Positions 1-7,325 of a DNA stretch of 64,000 nt are shown here, piece after piece. Within the stretch, counting starts at the first letter, position 1; every line of letters begins with the position of its first letter. The notes beneath the pieces were generated by a model, which saw nothing but the letters and a program-made list of their open reading frames with translations, was not told the origin of the DNA and did no database searches. The stretch comes from Oscillospiraceae bacterium. GTDB taxonomy: Bacteria > Bacillota > Clostridia > Oscillospirales > Oscillospiraceae. The position numbers and the translations under genes are program-made. The stretch covers positions 1 through 64,000 of the forward strand of contig JAAWQX010000005.1 in NCBI GenBank assembly GCA_022800755.1, in the 5' to 3' direction.

Positions 1-98
1 ATTATATCATCACTCACATGAGTGTTGATATCAAATCTCAATCAATTCGGCTGCATATTATACACTCTTTGCCTTTTGAATAATTATAGCAGGAGAAA

Positions 99-125
99 GC
101 GAGTGGGTCGTAAACGCCCACTCGC
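99..125. repeat. 9-bp perfect inverted repeat
   Basis: GCGAGTGGG (99-107) and CCCACTCGC (117-125) form a perfect hairpin with a 9-nt loop. No U-run follows, so it is not an obvious terminator. It is the first of several hairpins in the 180 bases before the ribbon-helix-helix gene at 284. Confidence 0.6.
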
Positions 126-131
126 AGCCAC

Positions 132-155
132 AAACGCCCGCAGTGCGGGCGTTTT
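132..155 (+). terminator. Short intrinsic terminator or structural hairpin
   Basis: AAACGCCCGC (132-141) pairs perfectly with GCGGGCGTTT (145-154) across a 3-nt loop and ends in a short T-run. It could terminate a transcript entering from the left of the window, or belong to the structured leader with its neighbours. Confidence 0.5.
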
Positions 156-170
156 CAGAGAGAAAAAAGG

Positions 171-258
171 GGGTCAGACGCACGGATTTTCAAGCCGTTT
201 TACGTCAGCAAGTCCATCAACGCCCACGGTTGAGCGGTTTATCCGTGTGTCATGACCC
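171..258 (+). promoter_or_regulatory. Branched inverted-repeat region before the RHH gene
   Basis: An outer stem is formed by 171-187 and 241-258 (GGGTCAGACGCACGGAT against ATCCGTGTGTCATGACCC, one bulge and one wobble). Inside it AAGCCG (193-198) pairs with CGGTTT (235-240), and TCAAC pairs with GTTGA (217-233). It ends 25 bases before the start codon of a ribbon-helix-helix gene. Two readings are possible: a cis-regulatory RNA for that gene, or a DNA-level site such as an origin of transfer bound by the RHH protein. No relaxase is visible, so the second is only a suggestion. Confidence 0.45.
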
Positions 259-283
259 AGTTTACGAAAGAAAGGACACAAAA

Positions 284-685
284 ATGAGTGAAAAAACAAG
301 ATTTGCCCTGTGGATTGAAAAAGAAACCCTCGACCTCGTACGGCAGAACTACATAGAAGATAACTGCAAGACCCAGAGTGAATACATCGCCAAAGCCATT
401 CTGTTTTATACCGGCTATTTGAATACCAATAACGCGATGGAATATCTGCCTGAGGTGCTCTCAGAGATACTGGAAGGCAAGCTGGATATGCTGGGATCGC
501 GCATCGGAAGGCTGCTGTTCAAGCTGGCGGTGGAGTGCAATATCTCCAATCACATCCTGGCGGCAGATACGGACATGGATGTTCCCACCTACGAAAGACT
601 GCGTGGCCGGAGCGTTCGGGAAGTGAAAGAAACCAATGGCAAGATCTCATTCAAGGACGACCTCATCTTCCAAAGGAGCGTGTGA
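284..685 (+). CDS. Ribbon-helix-helix-like accessory protein of an integrated element
   Basis: A 133-residue protein. The first ~45 residues (short TRFALWIEK strand, then two helices with SEYIAKAI) have the layout of an Arc/MetJ-type ribbon-helix-helix DNA-binding domain. The rest is helical with no motif I recognise. The ATG at 284 follows AAAGGA by about nine bases; a longer in-frame opening upstream has no ribosome-binding site and would run through the inverted repeats. Its stop overlaps the next small ORF as TGATG, so the genes are probably translationally coupled. By position beside the integrases it is likely a regulator or DNA-processing accessory of the mobile element. Family assignment is from pattern only. 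Confidence 0.6.
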   Translation: MSEKTRFALWIEKETLDLVRQNYIEDNCKTQSEYIAKAILFYTGYLNTNNAMEYLPEVLSEILEGKLDMLGSRIGRLLFKLAVECNISNHILAADTDMDVPTYERLRGRSVREVKETNGKISFKDDLIFQRSV

Positions 686-798
686 TGCCCACGCAAAATC
701 TGCGACGCAATAAACAAAGAAAAAATCCCCTGGCTATTTCCCGCGAACTGTGGTATGTGTTGTGGCTACCAAAAACGAAGGAGTTGAATCACACATGA
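685..798 (+). CDS. Small 37-residue basic protein, coupled ORF
   Basis: Starts at an ATG overlapping the previous stop (TGATG at 683-687) with AAAGGAG about eight bases upstream, and ends in an ATGA overlap with the next gene (795-798). The peptide is basic at the N-terminus (RRNKQRK) and has a hydrophobic aromatic stretch (LWYVLWLP). I do not recognise it. The case for a real gene rests on the ribosome-binding site and the tight overlaps on both sides; it could also be just a translational bridge between its neighbours. Confidence 0.4.
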   Translation: MPTQNLRRNKQRKNPLAISRELWYVLWLPKTKELNHT

Positions 799-1157
799 AG
801 AAAGGAATCCTACCCGCGGCAATTCTCTGCACGGCAGTCTGCATCGGACTGCATACGCCGTCCAATCAGACAGAGGATGTTATCCCGACACCGGAACCAC
901 CGCAAATTGAAATCACCGTAACACCAACACCCGTACCGGAACCCGAACTCGAAGAACCCGTCGTGGAAGTTATCATTCCCGAACCGGAACCGACGGCGGA
1001 ACCTGCGGTTCATCCCCCGGTCACCAACCAAACCGTGCAGGCCGGAGACATAGTCTATGTTCCCGGTTTCGGCTGGCTGGAAAGTCAGGGCGAAGGCACC
1101 GTCATTCATGACGAGACCATGCATGAGAACGGCAACAAGGTCGGCATCATGGGCTAA
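795..1157 (+). CDS. Secreted or membrane-anchored Pro/Glu-rich small protein
   Basis: A 120-residue protein starting at ATG 795 with AAGGAG about 12 bases upstream. It opens with a basic-hydrophobic signal-like segment (MKKGILPAAILCTAVCIG). A long low-complexity spacer follows (residues ~25-80), made of P, E, V and T with repeated PEPE and PTPEP units. The conserved-looking C-terminal tail contains GFGW, EGTV and GNKVGIMG. I believe similar proteins recur next to integrases and transfer genes in clostridial integrative elements, but cannot name the family with confidence. Probably exported, acting at the envelope or as a structural spacer. It lies 12 bases before the first integrase in the same operon. 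Confidence 0.55.
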   Translation: MKKGILPAAILCTAVCIGLHTPSNQTEDVIPTPEPPQIEITVTPTPVPEPELEEPVVEVIIPEPEPTAEPAVHPPVTNQTVQAGDIVYVPGFGWLESQGEGTVIHDETMHENGNKVGIMG

Positions 1158-1169
1158 GGAGGAACACTT

Positions 1170-2378
1170 ATGGCAAAACGCAGACCTGCCGGAGACGGCA
1201 TGGTACGCAAGCGCGATGACGGTCGATGGGAAGGCCGCATCGTGATTGGACACAAGTCAGACGGCAGTCCCATCTTCCGCTACCTCTACGGCGCGACTCA
1301 AAAGGAACTGCTGGACAAGCTCCATCAGGACATCGAGCGCTACCGGGATGTGGACCTCACAGAGAACAGCCGCATGACCCTGGGCGAATGGCTGGATCTC
1401 TGGCTGGAAGAATACGCCGCCGCCACCGCGCGTCCCACCACCCTCACCGGGTATCGGCGCTACGCGAACCACTACGTCAAACCGTACCTGGGCGAGAAAC
1501 GGATCTCCCAAATCACCACCAACGACATTCAGAAACTGTATCTCAGGCTGAAAGACGAAGGTCGTATCCATGAACACCCGGAGCACGGTCACCAACTTGC
1601 CAGCACTACCATCTGCCGCATCCACGCCATGCTCCACCGGGCGATGAAAGACGCTGTGCAGGCCAATGTCATTCCCAGCAATCCCACCGAGGGCACCGTC
1701 GTCCCGAAGCCGGACTACAAGCCCAAGCAGATCCTGAACGACGAACAGCTGGAACAGTTCATGGACGCCATCCGGCAGGACACAGTCTGGTACGATTTCT
1801 TCTACACCGAACTCACCACCGGACTGCGCCGGGGTGAGATTTGCGGTCTGCAATGGCAGGACTTCGACAGGGAAAACGGTACGCTGAAAATCTCTCGCAC
1901 CCTGCGCTGCCCCACCGTGAACGAATACATCACCGGGGAAACGAAAACCGGGAAAGGCATGCGCACCATCGTCCTGCCGAACAGCACCGCGGACATTCTG
2001 CGCACCCGGAAGGAAACCGCACTCACGGATTGGATTTTCCCCAACCCCATCCACCCGGAGCTTCCCATCGCACCCCAGACGGCATACGGGCATCTGAAAA
2101 CGATTCTCAAAAAAGCCGGACTTCCCAACATCCGCTTCCACGACCTGCGGCACACCTTCGCCACCCACACCCTCACCAGCGGCGTGGACGCGAAGACCCT
2201 GTCCAGCATTCTGGGACACACCAACGCCTCCTTCACTCTGGACACCTACACCCACGTCACTACCGATATGCAAAAGCAGGCGTCGGACATCGTGGGCAGT
2301 TTTATGGAAGACATCTTCGGAAAGGAGCTGAAACCGTGGCAAGAAAGCGAAAAAGCGGCGACGGAACCGTCCGCCTGA
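1170..2378 (+). CDS. Tyrosine recombinase / integrase (first of a pair)
   Basis: A 402-residue phage/ICE-type tyrosine recombinase. An N-terminal arm-type DNA-binding (AP2-like) domain with RWEGR occupies residues ~1-55, a SAM-like core-binding domain ~65-160 and the catalytic domain ~180-380. Visible catalytic residues are Arg220 (GLRRGE), the lysine of the ETKTG hairpin, His324 and Arg327 (HDLRH), His350 (LGH) and the nucleophile Tyr360 (DTY). TAAGGAGG sits just before the start. It should catalyse site-specific insertion and excision of the element. The 3' end overlaps the second recombinase by 43 bases, which implies coupled synthesis. Confidence 0.93.
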   Translation: MAKRRPAGDGMVRKRDDGRWEGRIVIGHKSDGSPIFRYLYGATQKELLDKLHQDIERYRDVDLTENSRMTLGEWLDLWLEEYAAATARPTTLTGYRRYANHYVKPYLGEKRISQITTNDIQKLYLRLKDEGRIHEHPEHGHQLASTTICRIHAMLHRAMKDAVQANVIPSNPTEGTVVPKPDYKPKQILNDEQLEQFMDAIRQDTVWYDFFYTELTTGLRRGEICGLQWQDFDRENGTLKISRTLRCPTVNEYITGETKTGKGMRTIVLPNSTADILRTRKETALTDWIFPNPIHPELPIAPQTAYGHLKTILKKAGLPNIRFHDLRHTFATHTLTSGVDAKTLSSILGHTNASFTLDTYTHVTTDMQKQASDIVGSFMEDIFGKELKPWQESEKAATEPSA

Positions 2379-3760
2379 GAAAAGACGCTCGCTGGGAAGG
2401 CCGCGTGGTCATCGGCTACGACGACCGGGGCTACCCTAAAACAAAAAACGTCCTTGCAAAAACAAAGAAAGAGTGCCTTGAAAAACTCAAGGCACTCAAA
2501 GAGCAGTGCAGTCACGCAAAGCCCGATAAAGTCAAACCCGACATGCGGTTCGGCGACTGGATGGACTTCTGGTATCAGAACTATTCCAAGCCGAAACTGC
2601 GCCCCACTACCCAGGCCGGATATGAGACTAAAATCTACCACCACATCATCCCGGAGCTGGGTGACATCCCGCTGAACAAGCTGACCCAAAATGACCTCCA
2701 GCAATTCTACGCACGGCTGAAAGCCAATGGCCGGGTGCGCTGGCGGGAACACTATGGGCCTGGCCTGTCTGACCAAATGGTGCGGGGCTGTCACGCCGTC
2801 TGCCGTACCGCACTGGAAAAAGCGGTGCAGGACGGACTGATTCGCGTCAATCCCGCCATCGGTTGTAAACTGCCGCCGAAAAAGGCACGAGAGATGCAGG
2901 TACTCACCCGCGAGGAGATGCAACGGTTCCTCATCCAAGCGAAAGAGGAAGGCTACTACGAGCTGTTCCTGCTAGAACTGGCCACCGGTATGCGCCGCGG
3001 GGAACTGCTGGCATTGCAGTGGGATGACCTGAACTTCGACACCGGGGAGTTGCGCATCAACAAGCAGGTCTACCGCACGAAGGACGGTCTGCTCATCTCG
3101 CAGCCGAAAACCAAGGCGTCCAACCGAACACTTCTACTCCCCGCTTCCCTGCTGGCCGTGCTGCAGGAATACAAGCAGACCGTTCATTCCCGCTGGATGT
3201 TCCCTTCCCCGGTCAAGCCGGATTCTCCACTGGACCCTGCTTCCGTCCGCAGCCGCCTGCATATCATCCTGGAACACGCCCAGTGCAAGCAGGTGCGTTT
3301 CCATGACCTGCGGCATACCTTCGCCACCACAGCTCTGGAAAACGGCATGGACGTCAAGACCCTTTCCGCCATCATCGGCCACGTGTCCGCAGCCACCACG
3401 CTGGACATCTACACCCATATCACCGACGATATGCGCCACTCCGCAGCCGCACGTATCGACCAAGGCATCGGAAAGGTCGAAACCCAGGAGGATGCCGCCC
3501 CCGAACCGCCAAAGCCCGCCATGACGGACTTCCAGCCCTACAAAGGCAACCGTCGCAGAGCCGGCACCGGCTGTATCACCCAAATCAGCGACCACCTGTG
3601 GGAAGGCCGCTACTCCCCCGTCTGGCCCGACGGCAAGAAGCACTCGCGGAACGTGTATGCACACACGAGAGAGGACTGCGAGGAGAAACTGAAGGTGCTG
3701 ATTGAGGAAATGAAGCGGGAGATAGCGGAAACTACGGAGAAAAATCAAAATCGAAGATGA
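2336..3760 (+). CDS. Tyrosine recombinase (second of a pair) with extra C-terminal arm-like domain
   Basis: A 474-residue recombinase starting at GTG 2336, eight bases after AAGGAG and inside the 3' end of the first integrase. It has the same order of arm-binding, core-binding and catalytic domains. Arg220 (GMRRGE), His323 and Arg326 (HDLRH), His349 (IGH) and Tyr359 (DIY) are all present, so it should be active. Unlike the first, it continues ~100 residues past the tyrosine. A proline-rich linker leads to a segment (~405-455) with GTGCITQ, WEGRY and a K-x-SRNVY strand that resembles the N-terminal arm domain. The pair may act as a hetero-recombinase. The C-terminal assignment is by eye. Confidence 0.9.
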   Translation: MARKRKSGDGTVRLRKDARWEGRVVIGYDDRGYPKTKNVLAKTKKECLEKLKALKEQCSHAKPDKVKPDMRFGDWMDFWYQNYSKPKLRPTTQAGYETKIYHHIIPELGDIPLNKLTQNDLQQFYARLKANGRVRWREHYGPGLSDQMVRGCHAVCRTALEKAVQDGLIRVNPAIGCKLPPKKAREMQVLTREEMQRFLIQAKEEGYYELFLLELATGMRRGELLALQWDDLNFDTGELRINKQVYRTKDGLLISQPKTKASNRTLLLPASLLAVLQEYKQTVHSRWMFPSPVKPDSPLDPASVRSRLHIILEHAQCKQVRFHDLRHTFATTALENGMDVKTLSAIIGHVSAATTLDIYTHITDDMRHSAAARIDQGIGKVETQEDAAPEPPKPAMTDFQPYKGNRRRAGTGCITQISDHLWEGRYSPVWPDGKKHSRNVYAHTREDCEEKLKVLIEEMKREIAETTEKNQNRR

Positions 3761-3803
3761 CAATTTTATCACGTATATGCAAATGTAAAACGTGTACGAT
3801 TTG

Positions 3804-3840
3804 CTTAAAAAATCCTCTGCTTGTTACACTCAAGCAGAGG
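3804..3840 (-). terminator. Terminator of the HEPN/FRG operon
   Basis: CCTCTGCTTG (3814-3823) pairs with CAAGCAGAGG (3831-3840). Read on the minus strand the stem is followed by ATTTTTTAA, a good intrinsic terminator just after the small frameshifted ORF that ends this operon. Confidence 0.8.
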
Positions 3841-3848
3841 AGTCCCAA

Positions 3849-3966
3849 TTACAGAAACGAGTGACTGATTGCTTCCAGCTTTACATCAAGTGCTTTAATT
3901 TCATGGCATGCACCAGAATTCAACCATCTAATCATCGCATCAACAGTATCAAAGATTGATTTTCAT
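3849..3966 (-). pseudogene. Frameshifted 38-residue small ORF after the HEPN gene
   Basis: On the minus strand an ATG at 3964-3966 follows a good AGAGGGTGG ribosome-binding site, 23 bases after the HEPN gene's stop. The zero frame ends after four codons. Dropping one A from the AAAA run just after the start (3960-3963) opens a frame to the TAA at 3849-3851. That frame encodes a coding-looking peptide (FDTVDAMIRWLNSG, then EIKALDVKLEAISHSFL). An in-frame ATG at DAM would give 28 residues without the shift. It may be a decayed gene, a base-calling error in the homopolymer, or slippage-controlled expression. Position makes it the last member of the FRG/HEPN operon. Confidence 0.45.
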
Positions 3967-3988
3967 GTATACCACCCTCTGCCAAGTG

Positions 3989-5068
3989 TCATAGTTTCTT
4001 CAATGCAATATCGGAGCAATTAAAGTGTTTTTCCAAAAAAATGATTATTCTATCGGAAAAACTGTGAAGTGCCCTTAAGTAGGTTTGATAATCCGTTCCG
4101 TTAAAACAGTTTTCAATAATACCGAAGAAAGGGCGTTCAATGTATTCAAAAGAAAGTACATCCTGATTTTCAAGACCATAATGCATCATACAATTACGGA
4201 ATCTTGTTTGAAACATGTCGCTTTCAGCCATTTCTAGTTCTTTGATTCCGTTTATATCGGCTACAATATCATCATTATTCTCGCAATAGTTCTTCAGGCG
4301 CAGTAATGCACGAAAGGTATAGTAAGTAACAATGTACTCTACCCTGAATACCCATGTATTTTCATCAGGAAACAATGGTCTCAAAATATACTTGACGAAA
4401 TTCATATTGCATAATAGATGCAAATAGAAAAGATTTAGTTCTTTGGAAGTGTTATCCACGAAAAGTATATTGTGCTTATTAGTATTGATATCGTAATAGT
4501 TTTTGATTTTGACTGCATTAGCAGTTCGTGCAACCGCAGACTGTCCTAGGGCTGCTAAAAGCCCACTACGCACGGAGGAGACAAACGATCCAATCTGATA
4601 TCCCAAGTCATACAGTTTCTTTCCCACTTTGGGATCTGATAAATCTTTTGAGTCAAAAAAAGCGGCCAACTGTTGGGTATTGCCAATAATATGATGATCT
4701 TCTGTCCAATAGGTACCCAAATTCAGGTGAATATTCCAACTTTTAAGGAAATTGAATCTCAATTGTGATCTGAAATTCGTATCCTGTTCTTGGTCTATTG
4801 AGGCAACTTTTCGCTTGGATTTTCCAAAAGATTCAGCATATGATTTGATATGGTTACGGATATCCTTAATACTCAGTGCAATTTCTTCCGGAAGGAAGTT
4901 TTTACCCATATACTCTTGACACGATTGCACAAACAAAGCGTAATACGGAATAATCTCCATTGCAAAGATACTATCTCGTTCACTTGATAGTAGCGCGAAA
5001 ATCGTCTCAGCATCTTCCTGTATAATTCGAATGGAAATCAGCCGTTCTAATTCAGAGATATTATCCAT
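3989..5068 (-). CDS. Putative HEPN-type protein with RNxxxH motif
   Basis: A 359-residue, mostly helical protein with no signal peptide or membrane segment. Near the C-terminus (residues 291-296) it has RNCMMH inside a helical context (QTRFRNCMMHYGLE). This fits the R-x4-6-H signature, with a polar residue after the Arg, of catalytically active HEPN ribonucleases. Members of that superfamily serve as toxins and abortive-infection effectors. No other family is recognisable. The gene lies 25 bases downstream of the FRG gene in the same direction, with AT-richer codons than the chromosome. Inference: the effector of a two-gene defence or toxin cassette. The motif is short and could be chance; fold prediction would decide. 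Confidence 0.6.
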   Translation of the reverse strand: MDNISELERLISIRIIQEDAETIFALLSSERDSIFAMEIIPYYALFVQSCQEYMGKNFLPEEIALSIKDIRNHIKSYAESFGKSKRKVASIDQEQDTNFRSQLRFNFLKSWNIHLNLGTYWTEDHHIIGNTQQLAAFFDSKDLSDPKVGKKLYDLGYQIGSFVSSVRSGLLAALGQSAVARTANAVKIKNYYDINTNKHNILFVDNTSKELNLFYLHLLCNMNFVKYILRPLFPDENTWVFRVEYIVTYYTFRALLRLKNYCENNDDIVADINGIKELEMAESDMFQTRFRNCMMHYGLENQDVLSFEYIERPFFGIIENCFNGTDYQTYLRALHSFSDRIIIFLEKHFNCSDIALKKL

Positions 5069-5093
5069 ATATCACACCTCAGTAATCCTGTGG

Positions 5094-6098
5094 CTATACA
5101 TACCGGGCAATCGAATACTCACTACCTTTGAAAAGATCATTGCGGGAAAGAAGTAAATCATACCCATAGTCATACGCAGGTGGCGGGAACAAATTGTTTT
5201 GTGACAGAAGCGTACCATTCCCCATCCACTCACGCACTTTATCAATTCGTATTTTAATAATACCAATGACTGCGGGAGCCATATCGTATGCATCGGTGCC
5301 ACACGAAGTAGGCTGATGTACTTTGCGTCTAAGTACAAAACCGTGCTGAGCATGAGGCCGCAAAAATGTTGACGGAAGTGCCTGGCGCAAATCCACTTCA
5401 ATATAATCTGAAGAGGACTGGATTCCGGTAAATGTCCGGTTTTCCGAAAAAGGAACCGCTATCAGCAAAATATATTGAAAAAGCAAATCATCCGGAAGCG
5501 GATCACCTTTTGCAAATTCGACTAAGGGAATACTTCTTTCTACATAGTGGTAGTATTGATTATACTGCTTTAGCTTTTCAACTTGGTTTAACCCCATCCA
5601 TAGAGCTATCCAATGATTGTCGACAACATCGATGAAGCGTGTAGGCACACCATAATGCTGCAGCATTCCTTCGATTTTGTATTTGGACGTTTCATAATCA
5701 CCCGGAACGATCTTCAATTCTTTTTTCATGTATGTATCATCTACAAAACGCTGAATCAGTTGTGAAATTCGTTCCGAGGCCCTTTCCGCATTCTTTCCTT
5801 TTCGGAATAGCGAGGGTTTAAGCGAGGAGTGCAACTTACATTCACCGCGATAATACACATTTCCGTACGACTGGTTATTGAATTTAGCATGTCCAATCAT
5901 CTGATTCAGTGCATGAACCGTGTGAACTTCGTAGACAGCCACGTCATTGCCGCAAGAAAAATGATGTGTACCAGCATATTGGGAACCGCCAATACTTAGA
6001 GTGGATGGCAGCATCTTCGGTTTATCTACTCTCTTCCTTTCTTTCTTTTTAGCATACCGCTTGTTCAAGTTTTGCTTTTTAATATTTTTATACGCCAT
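5094..6098 (-). CDS. FRG domain-containing protein
   Basis: A 334-residue protein. Residues ~50-190 match the FRG domain: VYYRGE (81-86) is the name-giving F/Y-R-G motif, followed by KPSLFRK (94-100) and HYGVPTRFID (148-157), equivalent to the family's QHxGxPTRLLD block. The basic N-terminus (KKQNLNKRYAKKKERKR) could bind nucleic acid. The ATG at 6098 is preceded by GAGG; an upstream ATG at 6143 would add 15 residues but overlaps the previous reading frame. FRG domains have no settled biochemical function but are common in mobile and defence gene neighbourhoods. Here it is the upstream partner of the HEPN-like gene. Confidence 0.8.
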   Translation of the reverse strand: MAYKNIKKQNLNKRYAKKKERKRVDKPKMLPSTLSIGGSQYAGTHHFSCGNDVAVYEVHTVHALNQMIGHAKFNNQSYGNVYYRGECKLHSSLKPSLFRKGKNAERASERISQLIQRFVDDTYMKKELKIVPGDYETSKYKIEGMLQHYGVPTRFIDVVDNHWIALWMGLNQVEKLKQYNQYYHYVERSIPLVEFAKGDPLPDDLLFQYILLIAVPFSENRTFTGIQSSSDYIEVDLRQALPSTFLRPHAQHGFVLRRKVHQPTSCGTDAYDMAPAVIGIIKIRIDKVREWMGNGTLLSQNNLFPPPAYDYGYDLLLSRNDLFKGSEYSIARYV

Positions 6099-6121
6099 AA
6101 AACAAACCTCGTTCTCCTCGA

Positions 6122-6412
6122 TTAGGCCTCGACCTTGCACCACTTCTCAATCAAACCATTGCCGTCCTTTGGCCGTAGTTCCACTACCGATATCAGAATA
6201 GATTCCTCAAACTGCCAACTATGATTCGCTTTGATTTGTTCTTCGTAGTATTTTCTTGTGTAGCAAGGCTGTTCAATTGATTCTGAGCTTTCGTGCTAAA
6301 GCAACAAGCGGTCACCTTCCTCAGAGAGAGTTCTTTTTTCCGACGAGGAATCTCTCTGACTGTAGCCACGATTTCATCCCCCAACAGTCTATCTACTAGC
6401 TAGTCGGCTCAT
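6122..6412 (-). pseudogene. Decayed ~95-codon gene upstream of the FRG gene
   Basis: An ATG at 6410-6412 follows a strong AAAAAAAGGAGC site. Coding-looking segments then appear in different frames. VDRLLGDEIVATVREI is in one. The second has RTLSEEGDRLLL, then an in-frame TAG (6296-6298). After that come ESSESIEQP and YYEEQIKANHSWQFEE, and a third stretch VVELRPKDGNG, ending at TAA 6122-6124, 23 bases before the FRG start. Two frameshifts and one stop suggest a dead small gene that once headed the operon. I do not recognise the family. Sequencing errors cannot be excluded. Confidence 0.45.
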
Positions 6413-6427
6413 GCTCCTTTTTTTGCT

Positions 6428-6790
6428 TCTAATATTGTACGGTATTATAAAGCTCATGAGAGATAATTGCAAGTTCTCCAGTGGGAGAGACTCTGTATCC
6501 GTGGCAACAGTTGATGCCTTGGAAAAAGTCCACTTTGAAAGCTCCTTTGGAATCCAACTCGAATTTGTTCACTACTTGTCGGCCCCATGGTAGCACATTC
6601 CATCCACAATTTCAATTCTAAGATAATAGAAGGCACAGACCCATAATGATGTGCCAAATGTCATGAGGATATTTACTTGGCGGAGCGTTCGAGTTTCCTT
6701 ACATGTGTTTTTGACGATGGAGACACCTTCACAGTTAAAAGAAAAGTTGACAAATCCTTGAAAATGGGCATCTTCAGGCCCTAAGATTTG
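6428..6790 (-). pseudogene. Possible truncated coding remnant next to tRNA-Pro
   Basis: On the minus strand an open stretch without a start codon begins just inside the tRNA-Pro 3' flank (PEDAHFQGFVNFSFN, then TLRQVNILMTFGTSLW). It shifts frame near 6600 and continues (NKFELDSKGAFKVDFF, then YRVSPTGELAIISHE) to a TAG at 6428-6430. It could be a gene cut by the integration junction. The complementary plus-strand phase is also fairly open, so the coding strand is uncertain. Confidence 0.25.
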
Positions 6791-6797
6791 TCAACTT
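6736..6797 (-). terminator. Inverted repeat / terminator after tRNA-Pro
   Basis: AAGTTGACAAATC (6744-6756) and GATTTGTCAACTT (6785-6797) are a perfect 13-bp inverted repeat with an inner GGGC/GCCC pair. Read on the minus strand it starts five bases after the tRNA CCA end and is followed by CTTTTCTTTT, so it can terminate the tRNA transcript. It also sits where an integrase core site would be expected. Confidence 0.6.
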
Positions 6798-6801
6798 ATC
6801 A

Positions 6802-6877
6802 TGGTCCGAGTGGGGAGACTCGAACTCCCAGCATCCAGCTCCCAAAGCTGGCGCGCTGCCAATTGCGCTACACCCGG
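6802..6877 (-). tRNA. tRNA-Pro (UGG)
   Basis: A 76-nt cloverleaf on the minus strand: acceptor CCGGGTG pairs with CACTCGG, the D-arm contains AGCGCAATTGGCAGCGC, the anticodon stem CCAGC/GCTGG encloses loop TTTGGGA (anticodon UGG), the T-arm has GGGAGTTCGAGTCTCCC, and ACCA is encoded. Its 3' end faces the integrase-bearing region, the usual orientation for a tRNA used as attachment site. Confidence 0.93.
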
Positions 6878-7304
6878 TTATCTCGTTTTTCACTCCCCCG
6901 GCTCGTTCCGGGGATTTTTCGTGTCTGTGGGCATTCCTGTGGTCAACCGCCGATTTCCACCCAAATCCAACCCGCGCCAAAGCCACCCGTTCGCCCGTGT
7001 GTCAAGGCGTTCCGGGCTTTCGCAACCAACGCAATGGATGCTGCTGTCGATTGTCCCAAACCACCCGCGCTACCAACTGCGCTATACCCGGTTATCTCGT
7101 TTTCACTTCCCCGGCTCGTTCCGGGGATTTTTCGTGTCTGTGGGCATTCCTGTGGTCAACCGCAGATTTCCAACCAAATCCGCCGCACACCAAAACCACA
7201 CGTTCGCCCGTGTCTCAAAGCGTTCCGAGCTTTCGCTCCGCGCGCCGTGGATGAATCTGTCGATTCTCCCAAAGCAGGCGCGCTACCAGCTGCGCTACAC
7301 CCGG
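6878..7304 (-). repeat. Two ~213-bp tandem units with tRNA-Pro 5' halves
   Basis: Upstream of the intact tRNA-Pro, two units of 213-214 bp repeat. Each starts (minus strand) with a 38-nt copy of the tRNA 5' half ending at the anticodon loop (7054-7091 and 7267-7304). A variable ~80-bp part and a nearly identical ~80-bp part follow, the latter with hairpin CCCCGG-AACGAG-CCGGGG. The starts at 7304, 7091 and 6877 are evenly spaced. The units are clearly diverged in the middle, so the array is not recent. It looks like duplication by repeated integration and excision at the tRNA, or a structured leader transcribed with it. Confidence 0.75.
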
Positions 7305-7325
7305 TTATTTTTCGACACACGCCGT

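Noticed and set aside
1-98. Left attachment-site copy of the tRNA-Pro 3' end
   Set aside because: I looked for the tRNA 3' sequence in the first kilobase and did not find it; the left end of the element is probably outside the window.
1257-2342. Long minus-strand open frame opposite the first integrase
   Set aside because: It is the antisense shadow of a GC-rich gene with clear tyrosine-recombinase motifs; the antisense peptide is Gly/Val/Phe-rich with no motif.
6411-6593. 60-codon plus-strand ORF with hydrophobic start
   Set aside because: No ribosome-binding site; complementary to a coding-looking minus-strand segment in an area where all neighbours are on the minus strand.
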